A stretch of DNA of 64,000 bases from Trifolium pratense (taxonomy: Eukaryota; Streptophyta; Magnoliopsida; Fabales; Fabaceae). Within the stretch, counting starts at the first letter, position 1. Each line of letters starts with the position of its first letter. Below the pieces are notes generated by a model. The model did no database searches. It was not told the DNA's origin and was given only the letters and a program-made list of their open reading frames with translations. The stretch is from assembly GCF_020283565.1 (NCBI RefSeq), contig NC_060061.1, forward strand, positions 27,875,362 through 27,939,361. The letters are read 5' to 3'. Below, piece by piece: positions 1-12,600 of the stretch. The translations under genes and the position numbers were made by a program.

Positions 1-354
1 TTATGTGTTATGTGCTGGACCGTTGGGGGTCCAGATTAACAGGTTTTGTGGTTATCGATGTCGAGTCTTTGGTGAAGCTCTGCTCTGATTGTGACACGGG
101 AAAAGGGTGTACTTAGGGTATAGAGTCTTTATGACATTCTTGTATTTATTTGAAAATTTGTATCTTCCGATAAAGGGGATTATTTTGTATAAACAAACAT
201 TTTTACTAATTAACTACATTAGTATTATTATGATTGAAGAGTGTAATGCTCGAACCATGACTTTCATAATAATAAACTTTGATTTTTCCGCCGCGTATTT
301 TGAAAAGATTTATAATGGTAGAATTTTATTAAATAAATGGGTTTGGGTGTTACA
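1..354 (+). repeat. 3' part of a gypsy-type LTR, cut by the window edge
   Basis: The stretch ends in GGGTGTTACA at 345-354, the usual 3' terminus of many plant Ty3/gypsy LTRs whose 5' end reads TGTAACA. A short reading frame at 107-409 runs across this end and is not a plausible gene. The 5' part of the LTR lies outside the window, so whether it is a solo LTR or part of an element cannot be decided. Confidence 0.45.
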
Positions 355-1980
355 ATACTTATGCAATCAATTGGTCTACAAATCAACATCTCCCTTATTA
401 TTGGGCTGAATTGTTACTATTGTCATTTATGTCCGTTTAAAAACGTTTCATCATATTAGCGAGTGAGTGCCTTTACCAATCATTGGTACATTTATATAAA
501 TGAGCTCCAAGCAAACTTCAGGTTGCCACTCGAATTCTTCCTTACAAATGGAGTCAATAAATTTTGATGACTTTACAAGTCATCTCAAATAGCCACAAAT
601 CAACGGCAAACCAATATATAATAATAAAAAAAAACTCTTATAATAAATCAATGTAAGGATAATTTAATACTCAATTGTCTTTATAGTTTCTCAAAATAAT
701 AATTTCAATAACAGTTTGCAAGTGAGTATTCAAATAACAAGACAATATAAAATTTACAAAATATTTACAAATATTCATATAAATAACATTTGGTGTAATA
801 ACTAACAAAATTGAGCCTAAAATAAATTTCCAAATAGAACACTTTAACAAAATAATTAACATTAGTGTTACAACTTTTAAAGTAAAAGAGAGTTTCTCAT
901 ATAATATTTTAGGCTCAAATTGTCAGATTATATAGTTTAAAATTATATATGATTCTCAATTCTCACATTCAATCAACACCAAATATTTAAAAATTTCACA
1001 AAATAAATTCAAATCCCATAAACCAAGGATATGATATTAATATCTAACAAATATTCTTGAATTCTTGAATTGAATATAAAAAAAATATTCCGGGTATAAA
1101 TTATAATTAAATTTATTTCCAAAAGAAAAAAGATATGATTAAGGTATGAATTATAATTTTATTTCCAAAAGAAAAAAAATATCAATTAGATTGATTTATT
1201 ATGGAAGAAAAATATTTTCTTAATAAGACACAATTCATACCTTAAGCATTGTAGTAGCAGAATTAATTCATAATAACACATAGTACAAAGTTATCGTATA
1301 AAATAAAATGAATAAAGTATTAAGTCATGCACACCTTTTATTTTAGTAACATTCAAACTTAGTATATGAAAGTAACAGGAAACATCACAATTGTCAAAAA
1401 TAATGTAAATAAATAATACCTTAATTCATGATTTAAAAGGTCAAGTTGATTTCATCTTGCAAAAATCCCAAAAGTAATAGGTAGTATCACAATTACAAAA
1501 ATTTGGCTAATAGAAATCACAAAAGAAATTAAACGATATGATATTTCAATTGATATTTAAAAATTTGTCAAATCAACTAATTTTATTTTCAAAACAAATC
1601 ATTTAATTTCAAATGAATCAATCATAATACTTCCTTAACAGATAATGTAATAAATTGAAAACAATAAAAGAAAGAAATAAAAGGCATTCAATTGTTTTCA
1701 ATGAGATTGATTGACCAAATTAACATATGAATGACATATGAAAAATCAATATGAAGATTTGTGTTAATTTATAATTTAGAAATAAAAGGCATTCAATGTT
1801 ATATTTGGAAATAGTATTAAATATGAAGATTTGTCTTAATTTAGAATTTTTAACGGAAAAATCAATACGGCCATTGACCTTGTTTTTAAGGTTATATTAC
1901 TGCAGGCCGTAAAAACAAACGGTGCGATTCATGCTACATGCTTTCTGTGAAATTTACTTAGCAATTGAATTTTACAATTT
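355..1980. other. AT-rich intergenic stretch without a gene
   Basis: Very AT-rich sequence with only short frames. Around 1075-1180 there is a small imperfect duplication containing the motif TTTCCAAAAGAAAAAA. No coding region, RNA gene or complete transposon was recognised. Confidence 0.5.
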
Positions 1981-2998
1981 TATCCATTGAGTTCTTCAGG
2001 AACTATATAATAAATCACTATCAATTTACAATCCTTCAAGGATGTAGGAATATTGAATTCGTCTAGAATTCATTGAAGAGAAAAAAAAAAGTTGTTTTAT
2101 TAGTTCTTCAGGAACTATATAACACATAAAAGTATTTTGATGTGCAATCCATTAGGGATGCATGGTGATAAATGGTGATATTTCGTAAGTTCTTCAAGAA
2201 CAAAATTAATTGTTTTCTAAGTTCTTCGGGAACTAAGATTATGAATTCTTCGGGAATTCATGTATTAAATGTCTAAGTTCTTCAAGAACTAAGAATAGGT
2301 TCTTTAGGAACCAAGATTATGAATTCTTCGGGAATTCATGTATTAACTTTCTAGGTTCTTCAGGAACCAAGATTACGAATTCTTAAATATGTTTATGTTC
2401 TTTTGGATGATCAAAGTGTCGATGTTTCACCATACATGTGTCGATCACGAAGCATAATGATGCTTCACCAGACTATTGTCGGTCACGAAACTCAAACAAT
2501 ATCAAACATCCAAAATACATATTATAAATAAATAAATAATTGATCAACATTTTATGTAATATTAATGATCAAAGTGTTATGCTTCACCATACAAATGTCG
2601 GATATCACGAAGCGTAAACAACATTGAATCAATTAAATACATAAAGAAATGATGCATATTTATTTAATTTTAATTATTATTATTTGATCTTTATAAGTAT
2701 ACAAGGTTCAAACGATTCATAATCATATAATAATCAAAAATAAAAACTACTTGTGATTTCATAAAAATAGAATAAGAATTGCGTACCTCAGTTGGTAAGC
2801 TCGTGCTGATAACGTGTTATAAACTAATGTAAATAAGAACAATAGTATAGATGAAGAAGAGAGAAAAGAGAGAAAGAATAGTGTATGTTATTCACCATTA
2901 AGATTAGGGTTCCAATATAGTGATACATAATATCTATATATAAGTAAACATATTGGGCCAATTACATGGGTCAGGACATTCACTAATAATATTGGGCC
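1981..2998 (-). mobile_element. Remnant of a Ty1/copia element: leader plus partial LTR
   Basis: Read on the minus strand, 2998-2815 looks like the end of a copia LTR: it carries a pyrimidine-rich tract, ends in TTATAACA and is followed by CGTTATCAGCACGAGC (2814-2799), the primer-binding-site region typical of one group of plant copia elements. The leader beyond it (2798-1981) contains many small inverted repeats and two related ~170-bp blocks around 2400-2625. No gag or pol frame follows, so the element is truncated. The outer LTR end at about 2998 is a junction with the tandem repeat and was probably lost. Confidence 0.5.
1989..2380. repeat. Cluster of short hairpins of the form GTTCTTCRGGAAC
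   Basis: About eleven short inverted repeats follow one another, for example GAATTCTTCGGGAATTC, GGTTCTTTAGGAACC and AGTTCTTCGGGAACT. Stems change sequence while pairing is kept and the central TTC(A/G)G is nearly constant. They lie in the leader of the copia remnant. Confidence 0.6.
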
Positions 2999-5900
2999 TA
3001 ATTTTAATGAAAAGACCATGAATGTAACATCCCACTTTACTAGAAGCAATAATAATTAGAGATATATTTGAGAAGAAATTGTGTGAAGTTATTATAATGG
3101 ACTAATGGTAACACAAGAGCAAAGATTGACACAACTAATGAAAGAAGCCTAATTCTATGTGGGACCCACAATTTCCTAATGAAAATTGACCAAACCATTT
3201 ATCTCCTTAATTTTTCACTTCTTGAAGTTCAGAGTCAGGAAACATAAACTCTCCCTTCCTCTCTCCCGCCACAACCACTTTCATTTCCCTAGCTACCATC
3301 ATCAAATTAACTCTAAATTAACATGCAATTTCAGAAATGGAATCTCCATCAAAGCAAGAAAGCTACACTTCTTTCTTCTCTCCCCTCTTGGCCGAAAATG
3401 CATCTTCCATGGTCAAGTCTTGTTTTTTTCTTCTCAAATTGAAGTTTGGGAGTACGAATTGAAAGAGAAATTGGGACCTCCAGATGTCATAAATCAAGGA
3501 TTAAGCCTTTGGGTGCATAGAAAATAAGGTATGGTTAGTGATTCATACTTTTCTTTCCAATTTGATATTAAACCCTAACACCCAATCCTCATCTATTCCT
3601 TATTTGATGCTGCGTGTGTGTTTATACTCGTGTGGAGAACGTGAAACGTTGTAAGAAACATGGATTTCAATAGTCAAGAGACCATGGGTTTGATTATTCC
3701 AAGTTTTGGAGGAGATTGAGTGATTTTTCGTATTCAAGGACAGACCTGCAATAAAAAGGTGATTCCTCCCTCTCTGTAAATCTGTTTCGTATGGGGTTTG
3801 TTTCTACGGTTAGCTAACGAAAGTCCGGTCGTTTCAACGCAAATTTCATAAATTTTGGAGCAGTATTGAGTTCAGGAGACGCATCTTAAGTTCGGGGTCT
3901 GATGCAGAATTTTGGGCTACGGGTTTGAAGTGTTGTGTGTTGTGGCTGCAATTTCTGTTTTTCAGCAAACTCCGGATATGCCAATGGTACTGTTAAAGTG
4001 TCAAATTCAGGTGGGTTCCTTTAGGATTATGCAGGATTTCGTGTTTGAGTCGGTTCAACGGAACTTGAACCGGTGCATGTTCCCTCCTTAACTAAAAATA
4101 TGCATATCCTGGTATTTTGAGTCGGTACATGCTTGTCATGAACCGGTGCATAAGCCCCCCGATATATCTTCATAAAACAAGGGAAAGATGCATCGGTGCA
4201 TCACTTAGTTGAATTGGTTCAGCCTGAACCTGAGAGAGGATTGCATCGGTGCAAACCACCTTGAGTTGATGCAAGCTCGTATTTTAGAAGAAATATAAGT
4301 CCAGAATATATTGGTACAAAATCATTTGAATCGATACATTATGGTACTTTATTGAAAAACCTTTTGGCTTATGTATAGGAGGTAAAATGACTATTTTACA
4401 TTAACTGAAAAACCCTCCATTAGGAACATTATTTTATTAAAACAATAAGCGACTAAATTCCACAATTACGGACTTTCGTACATGTATTAAAATTAGTAGA
4501 CATAGGAATTGAATCAGGATATTCAGGATGGTTAGAATTGCCCCGGGAAGGTCTTATTTTCTTTGGGTAGGAAAACAATCAGGTTTAGGATTAAATATCA
4601 GGATTATGAATTATTTATCAGTATTTATCTGGATGCTTGGTCATTATTACCAATGTCAGATTGCTTGGTCATTAGCACCATGTCAGGGGATTCAGTCAGA
4701 ATCCAAAATCATGTAATAAGAACTGTAAGCTCATGTTGTATTCAGACGCACATTATTATTGACAATACCAGGCCAGGCACTCCTGGACCGGCTTACCTCA
4801 GAGTGATCCTGTGAGGATAAAACGAACAAGATAATTAATCTGTGTTACACCATTTATTTATTATGCTTTATGTTATGTTATAAAATTATGTTATGGATTG
4901 ATTATAAGGATTATTACTTAGGATCAGATTAGAATGAGAGAACTATTAGTTCAGTTGCCCCGGTGTAGTCACCATTAGTTGGGTAGTAGGAGCTCACTGA
5001 GGCTTAGTAGTCTCATCCCACGCCTTTCGATTTTGTTTAGGTAAACAGGTTAATCAGAGCAAGGACCAGACAGGAACTGATGATCGAAGCTGAGCTTGGA
5101 TTATTGGATTATAAGACCTTCGTCTTCTTTGTTTTTGTTAATCTGTTATTTAGATTTCAGTTATCATTTCAGCTGTTTTGTATTGATTATCACATTATTC
5201 TCGTGATAATTTGCAAAACAATTAATTATTCTGTAATTTTAATGTACTCAGGTTTCAATTATTAATATCTCGACTAAATATTCTAGACAATTTAGTTGGG
5301 GTGTTACAATGAAGTTTGACTAAAACTAACTATTTCGAATGAAGATTTCAAATTTTATAAATCCAACCGTTCAATATCATCTAATTGGACTAACAAACAA
5401 ATGAGAATAAGAATTTTGATGATCGGCCTCCGAATGTATAGACCGATTGTAATAATAGTCTCACTGAAACCTAGTTTTAATGAAAAAGTCACGAAGTTTG
5501 ATTAAAACTAACGATTTCAAATTTTATAAATCCGATCGTTCAATATCACTTAATTGGAATAACAAACAAATGAGAAAAAGAATTTTGATGATCGGCCTCC
5601 GAATGTATTGACCGATTGTAATAATAGTCTCACTGGAAACCTAGTTTTAATGAAAATGCCATGAAGTTTAACTAAAATGTCGGATTTCGACTGAAAATTT
5701 CGAATTTTATAAATCCGACCGATCGATATCACCAAATTGAACTAACAAACAAATGAGAATAAGAATTTTGATGACTGGCCTCCGAATGTATAGACTGATT
5801 GTAATAATAGTCTCACTGAAAACCTAATTTTAATGAAAAGGTCATGAAATTTGACTAAAACTATCGATTTCAACTGATAATTTTGAATTTTATCAATTCG

Positions 5901-6183
5901 ACCGTTCAATATCACATAATTGGACAAACAAACAAATAAGAATAAGAATTTTGATGATCAGACTTCGAATGTATCGACTGATTGTAATAATAGTCTTATT
6001 TGAAACATAGTTTTAATGAAAGGGTCATTAAGTTTGACTAAAAACTACCGATTTTGACTGAAGATTTCAAATTTTATCAATCCGACCGTTCAATATCATC
6101 TAATTGGACTAACAAACAAATGAAAATAAGAATTTCGATGATCGGACTTCGAATGTATGAATCGATTGTAATAATAGTCTCAT
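2998..6183. repeat. Tandem repeat of ~180 bp, about five units, split by a solo LTR
   Basis: Units begin near 5467, 5638, 5819 and 6002 with (G)AAACCTAGTTTTAATGAAA and each includes GAATGTAT followed by ATTGTAATAATAGTCT. The first unit starts at about 2998, is interrupted after CCATGAA at 3022 by the LTR at 3023-5308, and resumes at 5309. Unit length is 171-183 bp. No coding sense is apparent. Confidence 0.75.
3023..5308 (+). mobile_element. Solo LTR of a Ty3/gypsy element (~2.3 kb)
   Basis: It begins TGTAACATCCC and ends GGGGTGTTACA, inverted ends typical of gypsy LTRs. It is flanked by the direct 5-bp duplication ATGAA (3018-3022 and 5309-5313). The part around 4990-5040 (CTCACTGAGGCTTAG) resembles the 3' region of plus-oriented gypsy LTRs. 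No internal region is present, so it is a solo LTR left by LTR-LTR recombination (inference). Several GGTGCAT motifs lie at 4070-4270. The frames at 3186-3527 and 4528-4814 are inside the LTR and are not genes. Confidence 0.8.
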
Positions 6184-6221
6184 CTGAAACCTCTATAGTA
6201 CTCTAAGTTTTTCTTTCTTTT

Positions 6222-6320
6222 CAATTAACCTAGTGACTAAAAATTTAAATTTTAAAGAGATAAGTTAGATGATCGAGGTTCGAACCTCGATCCCTCCTAA
6301 GTTCACGCGACACCCTCTTA
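6222..6320 (+). repeat. tRNA-derived SINE-like fragment
   Basis: AACCTAGTGACTAA (A-box-like, 6227-6240) is followed about 35 bp later by GGTTCGAACC (B-box, 6277-6286), the internal RNA polymerase III promoter layout of tRNA-derived SINEs. The cloverleaf cannot be folded convincingly, so it is not called a tRNA gene. Confidence 0.4.
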
Positions 6321-6387
6321 AAAAAACAAAACAATAATTATGTGACTCTAATAAAATAATTTTTTAGAGTTCTTTAAAGGGTGAATT

Positions 6388-7169
6388 CTAAGGTGAGGGT
6401 TCAACTAAGTCCCTCACCGGTGAACTACTCACTTTGACCATCGGATTAAATAAGTGTGCATGATATTATTAATCACTACCACACTAGATTCTTCACTCTT
6501 TCAAGTTTCATCTCTCTTCCTCTCACTCCCAACCCACCACAGCCGTGAGCCCCAAATCACCATCTTCTCCCAAATCACAAAAAAATTATTCTTCTCTCCT
6601 TTAAATTACTGTATTGTCTTAGATACCGAAATTGACTTTTAGAAATCATCAGAAAAAATTATTATACCCATAACAAAATATACTGAATTTTATCTTCAAA
6701 AATGTTAGTTGTACCCATAACAACATATTTTGAGAAACTTTAATTTTCTGTTATTCAAATGTTTTTTATGACAAATTACATGAGAGGAATTGAGAAAGCA
6801 ATGAAGAACCATGTGTGTCTTTTTTTTAATTTATGGGTTTTTCTGATAAACTAATCATACATGTTTCAATTGGGATCATAAGATAAAAGGGGCCACTCAA
6901 ATTTGAAAACGATTTGGCAGGAACTTTTGGTGTAAACTTATATGTACATATGTGTATGTGGTGGTGGAACAAATGGAGTCAAGGCTGAGACAACGTGATA
7001 ATTTTGTGTTGGCAGAGAAAGGGTGAGATGTTATGGGAGAGAGAAAGAAGGTAAATTTAAAGAGAAAATCTAGTGTGATAAGGATTAATGATATCATGCA
7101 CACTTATTTAATCTAATGGCTAAAATAAATGGTTCACCGGTGAGGGACTTAATTGAGCCCTCACCTTAG
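6388..7169. mobile_element. Foldback / long-TIR element (782 bp)
   Basis: The left end CTAAGGTGAGGG recurs inverted at the right end (CCCTCACCTTAG). Complementarity extends about 100 bp inward, with CCCTCACCGGTGAAC and AATAAGTGTGCATGATAT in both arms. No transposase frame is present. A clear target duplication was not found. The frames at 6454-6642 and 6897-7103 are the arms read in opposite directions. Confidence 0.65.
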
Positions 7170-7893
7170 AGATAATAATTTTTAAAGATAATAATTTGTA
7201 ATTTGGCTAAAATAATTTTTTGGAGTTCTTTGAAGTTTTGTTTTGGTGGAATGAGTTCTCTAAAGATAATAATAATAATTTTATTTTTTGAAAAAAAAAA
7301 CACAAAATTCTAAATAAACAAAATATAGATTTACAAATGAAAAATACCCCGTCATAAAGAAAATACAAACTTGCCGTCCGCCGCCTTATCTTGCTGGAGC
7401 TCCACCGCCTCTGTAATTTACAGATATTCAACGTTGGTATAGATTTGTTGTTTGTTCATTAATTTTTTGAGATCTTGTTCGCTGCAATTTATCTATTCAA
7501 CTTTGCTAAAAATCCCTAAATGTTGGTTTCAGGATTTTGCAATGGAATGGATCGGTGGATCTTGTCATTGATTCTTCAGATCTTGTAGGTTCCATCGCCA
7601 AGCATTGAACTGACGATGATGATGATGAGGATGATGATAATGATAATGATAAGGGAACAATAGAAAAGAATGTTAGTAGTGTTGATATTATGGGTTCAAA
7701 CCAAGATGAGAGTGTTGTGCCAAGAAGAAGATGAAGTTGTTAAAGGGGCAAAAACATAATCAATCAATGTTTATTTAAAAAATTAGTTTTCTCTCTCACG
7801 TGGAACCCACTGTCCAGAAATTGGTGCAACCTGCTATGGCAAGTCAAATGTAGAGGTGCACCGGTGTACCTAAAAAAAAAGTGCATAATAGGA
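7170..7893. other. Non-coding stretch with a GAT run, possible gene fragment
   Basis: 7613-7655 is a GAT/AAT-type run that would encode an Asp-rich tract, followed by sequence that could encode a short serine- and arginine-containing peptide before a stop near 7733. It resembles a decayed exon or UTR, but no parent gene was recognised. Confidence 0.3.
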
Positions 7894-7924
7894 GCTCTCT
7901 CTCTCTCTCTATATATATATATAT
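7894..7924. repeat. (CT)n-(AT)n microsatellite at the left edge of a foldback element
   Basis: CT dinucleotides (7894-7910) pass into AT dinucleotides (7911-7924) directly beside the palindromic element that begins at 7925. Confidence 0.85.
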
Positions 7925-8319
7925 GAGTCAGGATCCGTTGACACCAACTAGTTTGACACCAAATGTTACACCTCTCAATAACGTTTTAACCGATATAAAT
8001 TTTATAAAATCCACCGTTGGATTGAAAGTTTACATCATATAGATCATTTGTGTAAAATTTCAAATAAATCCAAAATCATTTGATATGTTATTGAGATACA
8101 TCAAAATTAACGGTTTTTGTATTTTTTTAAATGCCGTTAATCTTTATGTGTCTCAATAGCATATCAAATGATTTTGGATTTGTCTGAAATTTTACACAAA
8201 TGATCTATATGATGTAAACTTTCAATCCAACGGTGGATTTTATAAAATTTATATCGGTTAAAACGTTATTGAGAGGTGTAACATTTGGTGTCAAACTAGT
8301 TGGTGTCAACGGATCCTGA

Positions 8320-8322
<3 letters not shown>
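7925..8322. mobile_element. Near-perfect palindromic foldback MITE in a (TA)n tract
   Basis: The arms GAGTCAGGATCCG... (7925 rightward) and ...CGGATCCTGACTC (8322 leftward) are almost identical inverted copies of about 180 bp around a short unpaired centre near 8110-8140. The element is bounded on both sides by TA dinucleotide repeats. It has no coding capacity. Confidence 0.85.

Positions 8323-8365
<43 letters not shown>
8323..8365. repeat. (TA)n microsatellite between two foldback elements
   Basis: Uninterrupted TA dinucleotides separate the element ending at 8322 from the one beginning at 8366. Confidence 0.95.
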
Positions 8366-8367
<2 letters not shown>

Positions 8368-9434
8368 GACACCTCAATTGAGAGAAGTATCTTATTATGA
8401 GAGATGAGAGGAGCAAATATGGACCACATGATGTAATCAAACGGTGAAGATTAAATGTTCTCTTTTACTGTGCGCTTATTGTCGACTCACTTCGTCTTCT
8501 GCGTCTTTTAGGTTTGTCGTTCTACCGCGCTTTAGTTTTCAAGAATCAAAACTTCTCTGTTCGATATTCCGTCTACCGATCCATGTAATTGTTCTGCCAT
8601 GTTTCTCAATACTCATTAGATTATCTTATAACAAAGCCCATTATGCAGGTTTGATGATATGAAAACATATTTTTTTAATTTATTGGTTGCATAAAATTTT
8701 GACCAAGATCAAGCAATTCAGAAATTACCATGAGGCACTTTTGAACACCAAAAATGAAAGATGTTTTATCTTTAGGCCCCCATGGTTCTTTTTCCCCTCC
8801 TATATTTTACTTTTTTGCCCTTCAATAAAAACTTCGGTTGCTACGAACCAAATATTTTTTGCCTTGAAAAAAAAATTCGGTTTCTGTTAACCGAACTTCC
8901 CCTGAATTTGAACTAGAAAAAACTTCGGTTTCTGCGAACCGAAGTTTTTAGCAAGGGCAAAATTGAAATATTTGGGGGTATAAAAGATACATGGAAGGCC
9001 TAGAGAGAAAACATCAAAATGAAATTGACCATACATACATTGAATTAAAGTTAGCACAATCCTTTAAAATACAACGTTTGAGTCCATATGCTAAAAAATA
9101 AAAATTCAATCCATATTGACATACCCATCTATTTGATCGAGAAAACTATATACTTTGAGGGTGTTCGAATGGCTACAGTGGAAAGGCTTTGAGAGTTGTC
9201 GAAAGACAATTATCTGAGTAATAATGAAAAGGGTTATATGAGAGAAGAAGACAAAGGGATTTTTGTTGTTTAGAAAGACGAAAGCGCCGAAACGATAACT
9301 GCAAGACAAAGTGAGTCAAGAATAGCGCACCGTAAAAGAGAACATTTAATCTTCACCGTTTGATTACATCTTATGGTCCATATTTGCTCCTCTCATCTCT
9401 CATAATAAGACACTCCTCTCACTTGAAGTGTCCC
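8366..9434. mobile_element. Foldback element (1.07 kb) in a (TA)n tract
   Basis: The left end GGGACACCTCAATTGAGAG and the right end (inverted, GGGACACTTCAAGTGAGAG) continue as inverted repeats for about 140 bp, sharing GAGAGATGAGAGGAGC and GTAATCAAACGGTGAAG. TA repeats flank both ends. The interior contains hairpins such as CTTCGGTTTCTGCGAACCG near 8922. No transposase is seen. Confidence 0.8.
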
Positions 9435-9446
9435 ATATATATATAT

Positions 9447-9681
9447 TGGAGCCAATGATGTTTGAATCTAAGACCTCATGTATACTACTTAATGTCATCC
9501 AATGGAGTTTAGTTAAATATCGATGCTATATTTAATAACGGCAGAAGAAAAACATTTCATTTCGATATTTTGTAGCATACAAATTCTATCCCAAGCACCT
9601 GATACTGGCCTATTCCTATATTACAAAACAAAAAAGATCAAAATTTAACTTATGAACTATTTTTACTACATTGCGCTACAT
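9447..9681 (-). other. Presumed 3' untranslated and downstream region of the RLT-type gene
   Basis: This lies directly beyond the stop codon of the minus-strand gene. It is AT-rich without a frame. No canonical AATAAA signal was found, so the poly(A) site is not placed. Confidence 0.35.
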
Positions 9682-12600
9682 TTAGTCACCGCAATCTGAT
9701 GATGTAGAACCATCTCCATCTGGATCCTCATGTTCTTCATTTTCTTCTCTGTTGTACCCAGTATCCGAGTCCCCTCCAATTATATAATCTTCAGTATTAA
9801 GATTGACTTGCCCATCTTCCTCGCTGTTATCGTCATCCATATTCACATCATTCTCATCATCCATATTATAGTGGCTTTGAGCTATTAAGTTCTCAGATTT
9901 CCCACTAAATCCACCCTTATATCCATCATTATTATTATTATCTACTAGATGATGATACTCATCTGTTGCTCCATAAAGATCACCTTCATAGTCTGATCTT
10001 TCCAAATTGCTAGCATTTCGCGCATTGGCTTCAGTTTCACATTCATTAATCTCCTCTATGGCAAAGATTGGCGTTTCCTCTGTGATATCTTTTGGGGTAT
10101 GCTTCTCACTGATGATCACATCCATCTTGGCTGCAGGTTTCTGCCTGCTTCTAATGCTCCTCCGACCACGAACGTTTGGCGTCCCTTTCCATCCAAGTAA
10201 CTTTCCTTTTATCCTACTATCTTTTTTCCTACTGTTAGATGTAGTGCTTCTCTTTCTGGAAGTCGATCTGGAACTAGCAACTCTTCCCTGTGATCTTTGA
10301 TCACGAGAATGGCTGCGGCCTTGTCGAGTCCTTTGTCGTTTGCTGCAGCTCTCGAGGCCAGCACCAAGAGCACCCCGGTCCTCTACAGTATGCTTAGCCT
10401 GAAATGAAGTTACAAATGCACCAGCATCGTAGGAATTTTTGGCAGCAGCATATTTTGATGGAAGCTTCTGAAAGTAGAATACAAGAATTATAGGGGAAAT
10501 TCAAATATAAAGATTAATATGCCAATAATATAAAAGCCTAATCCCACAAAACAATGATTAAATCCACACTACTGTCTCTTCAGATATCACAACCAATTTT
10601 AATCCTATTACCAGAAATACGCTTTTAAAAAATAACTTGTGGTACTAGAAGCAGTGTCACCCTGGACCTGCCATAGTGAGAGCTTTACATTACAATGTTC
10701 CCCTTTTTTTCAGTATAGTTCATCAAAGCGGGAGAACAGAGAAAACTTACCACAACAATTCCAACTTTTTCATCCTTCTTGGACTCCAGCTTCTGTTGTG
10801 AGGTGTAAAAGGCGCATTCATCAAGTTCCATGAGCCTCAGAGCCACAGCAGCAGTTGTATATGGCACCCATGGAAGTACAGGTATCCTACCACCACCAAT
10901 GGTATCATTAGGGATACATCCGGACGAGCAAACTGAACCTAACAGCTCACTGGTAGTTTCATAGTCTGAAGCCAAATACTCCCTTTTTATAGCACCTTCC
11001 AATGCAGTCAACATCTAAGAAAGATGCGATGATGAGACATTAGTAACAAAGTGAACATATAAATAAAAGCTACACATATTCCACTAAGTCAAGGAAGAAA
11101 TAAAGGAGAGCAAACAAGAAAACATATTACGGTGAACGAAACCTATAACATTAGATTTTAAAATGTTCAGACCAACACAATAACTACTAACTTGGGATAC
11201 TCCCTACTACCCAACTCGTAGGGTGAAGATAATGTTTTTCCATGAGAGGATTAAATATATGGAGGTTGATTGTCAATTATTTTGGAAATATTCTTTTACG
11301 CACCGTCAAGACTTCAGAATGTTCACTAGCAGCCTATTCACCAAATTCTTGTAGGGTCGTAGAAGAGCATACATATGAAATAACTTATAAGCTGGATGCA
11401 TATAACATATATGCTCCAGAATGGGGAGTGTTGATTGTTCCATATTCATTCTTTATTTTCTTAATAGCATTTAAATAGACACATTCATAGCTCTGATCTT
11501 TTCTAAATCCCCTAAGTTTTGTGGATTCCTTTTTATGCACAACTTGTGTGTGTGTGTGTGTGTGTGTGACATCAAACAAATTGCAAGATACTAAAATTCA
11601 TCAATTACAAATTTTTCAACCATAATAATGACCACAGACTTCTCCTTCATCTTAATCATCTAAAGCAAAGATCAAATTTGAGCTTCTGCAGTATTCTAAC
11701 AACTACAACAAAAGCCATAAGAAGAGTATTTAAACTTGTGATGGTTAACAAAAAGCTAGATATTCCAAAGCACGAGCATGATCTATCAAGATGTGCCAGA
11801 TTATAACCTGTAGAATGTCTTCGGTTGATGAGGAAGCTTCTAGTTTTGAACTCCAAGACTTCCTGTACCTCTCTGTCCAAAAAGGTTGCAGAGCTTCTTG
11901 AGGAAGGGTTACCTACGATCCATAGCCCAGCACTATCAGTGAACAAGAAACAAACAATAAACAGCAAGTTTACCTAAACAACATATTAGCCTCTTCTCAT
12001 GCACAATTTAACAAGACCATGCCATGTCAACACATTTCAACCATGTATTTTTCTTTCAATAATAAGTTCACAATTAAAAAGGAAATTTAGTGTGAAGTTT
12101 TCACTTGTGTTTCCTCTCTCTTAGTCCTTTCTTGGACTGTGGATTCCTCCTTCCTATAGGATTTCAACTACAACTTCTTCGTATCCAATGTTCAGGGCTT
12201 GTCACCATTCCTGTGTTTTCATCTATCACGTTCATGGTGATTCTATGTTTTCCGCTACTTGCAAAAGCCATCACAATTGCAAGTATTCTTTTATCAACTC
12301 TATGTCCAATGTAAATATTTTATTAACTTTGACAATGAGAGCCCGAACAAAGACATGGGAGGGAGAGATAAACCAGGCACAGAGGAAGTGGGAGACAAGA
12401 TCTGTAGATGCAATCAGAAAACTACCACTAATCTGTAATTTATGCCATTGATTTATTTTAAAAATATAAAAACGGCTAAAATCATAGTCAAGATAAATTA
12501 TATAGATTGTCACCTCAACAACTGACAAGAGGATTTTGAGCAATCTCATCCTCATTGGAGAAGAGGAAGAATCATGAGACAAATGAGTGTCAATATTCAT

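Noticed and set aside
2815..3029. A complete copia LTR ending at 3029
   Set aside because: The bases at the right end belong to the tandem repeat and to the start of the solo LTR (TGTAACA from 3023). The copia LTR can only be followed to about 2998.
3186..3527. 113-codon plus-strand frame
   Set aside because: It lies within the solo gypsy LTR and has no recognisable domain.
11242..12451. Plus-strand frames opposite the RLT-type gene
   Set aside because: They fall in introns 15 and 16 of the minus-strand gene and show no domain.
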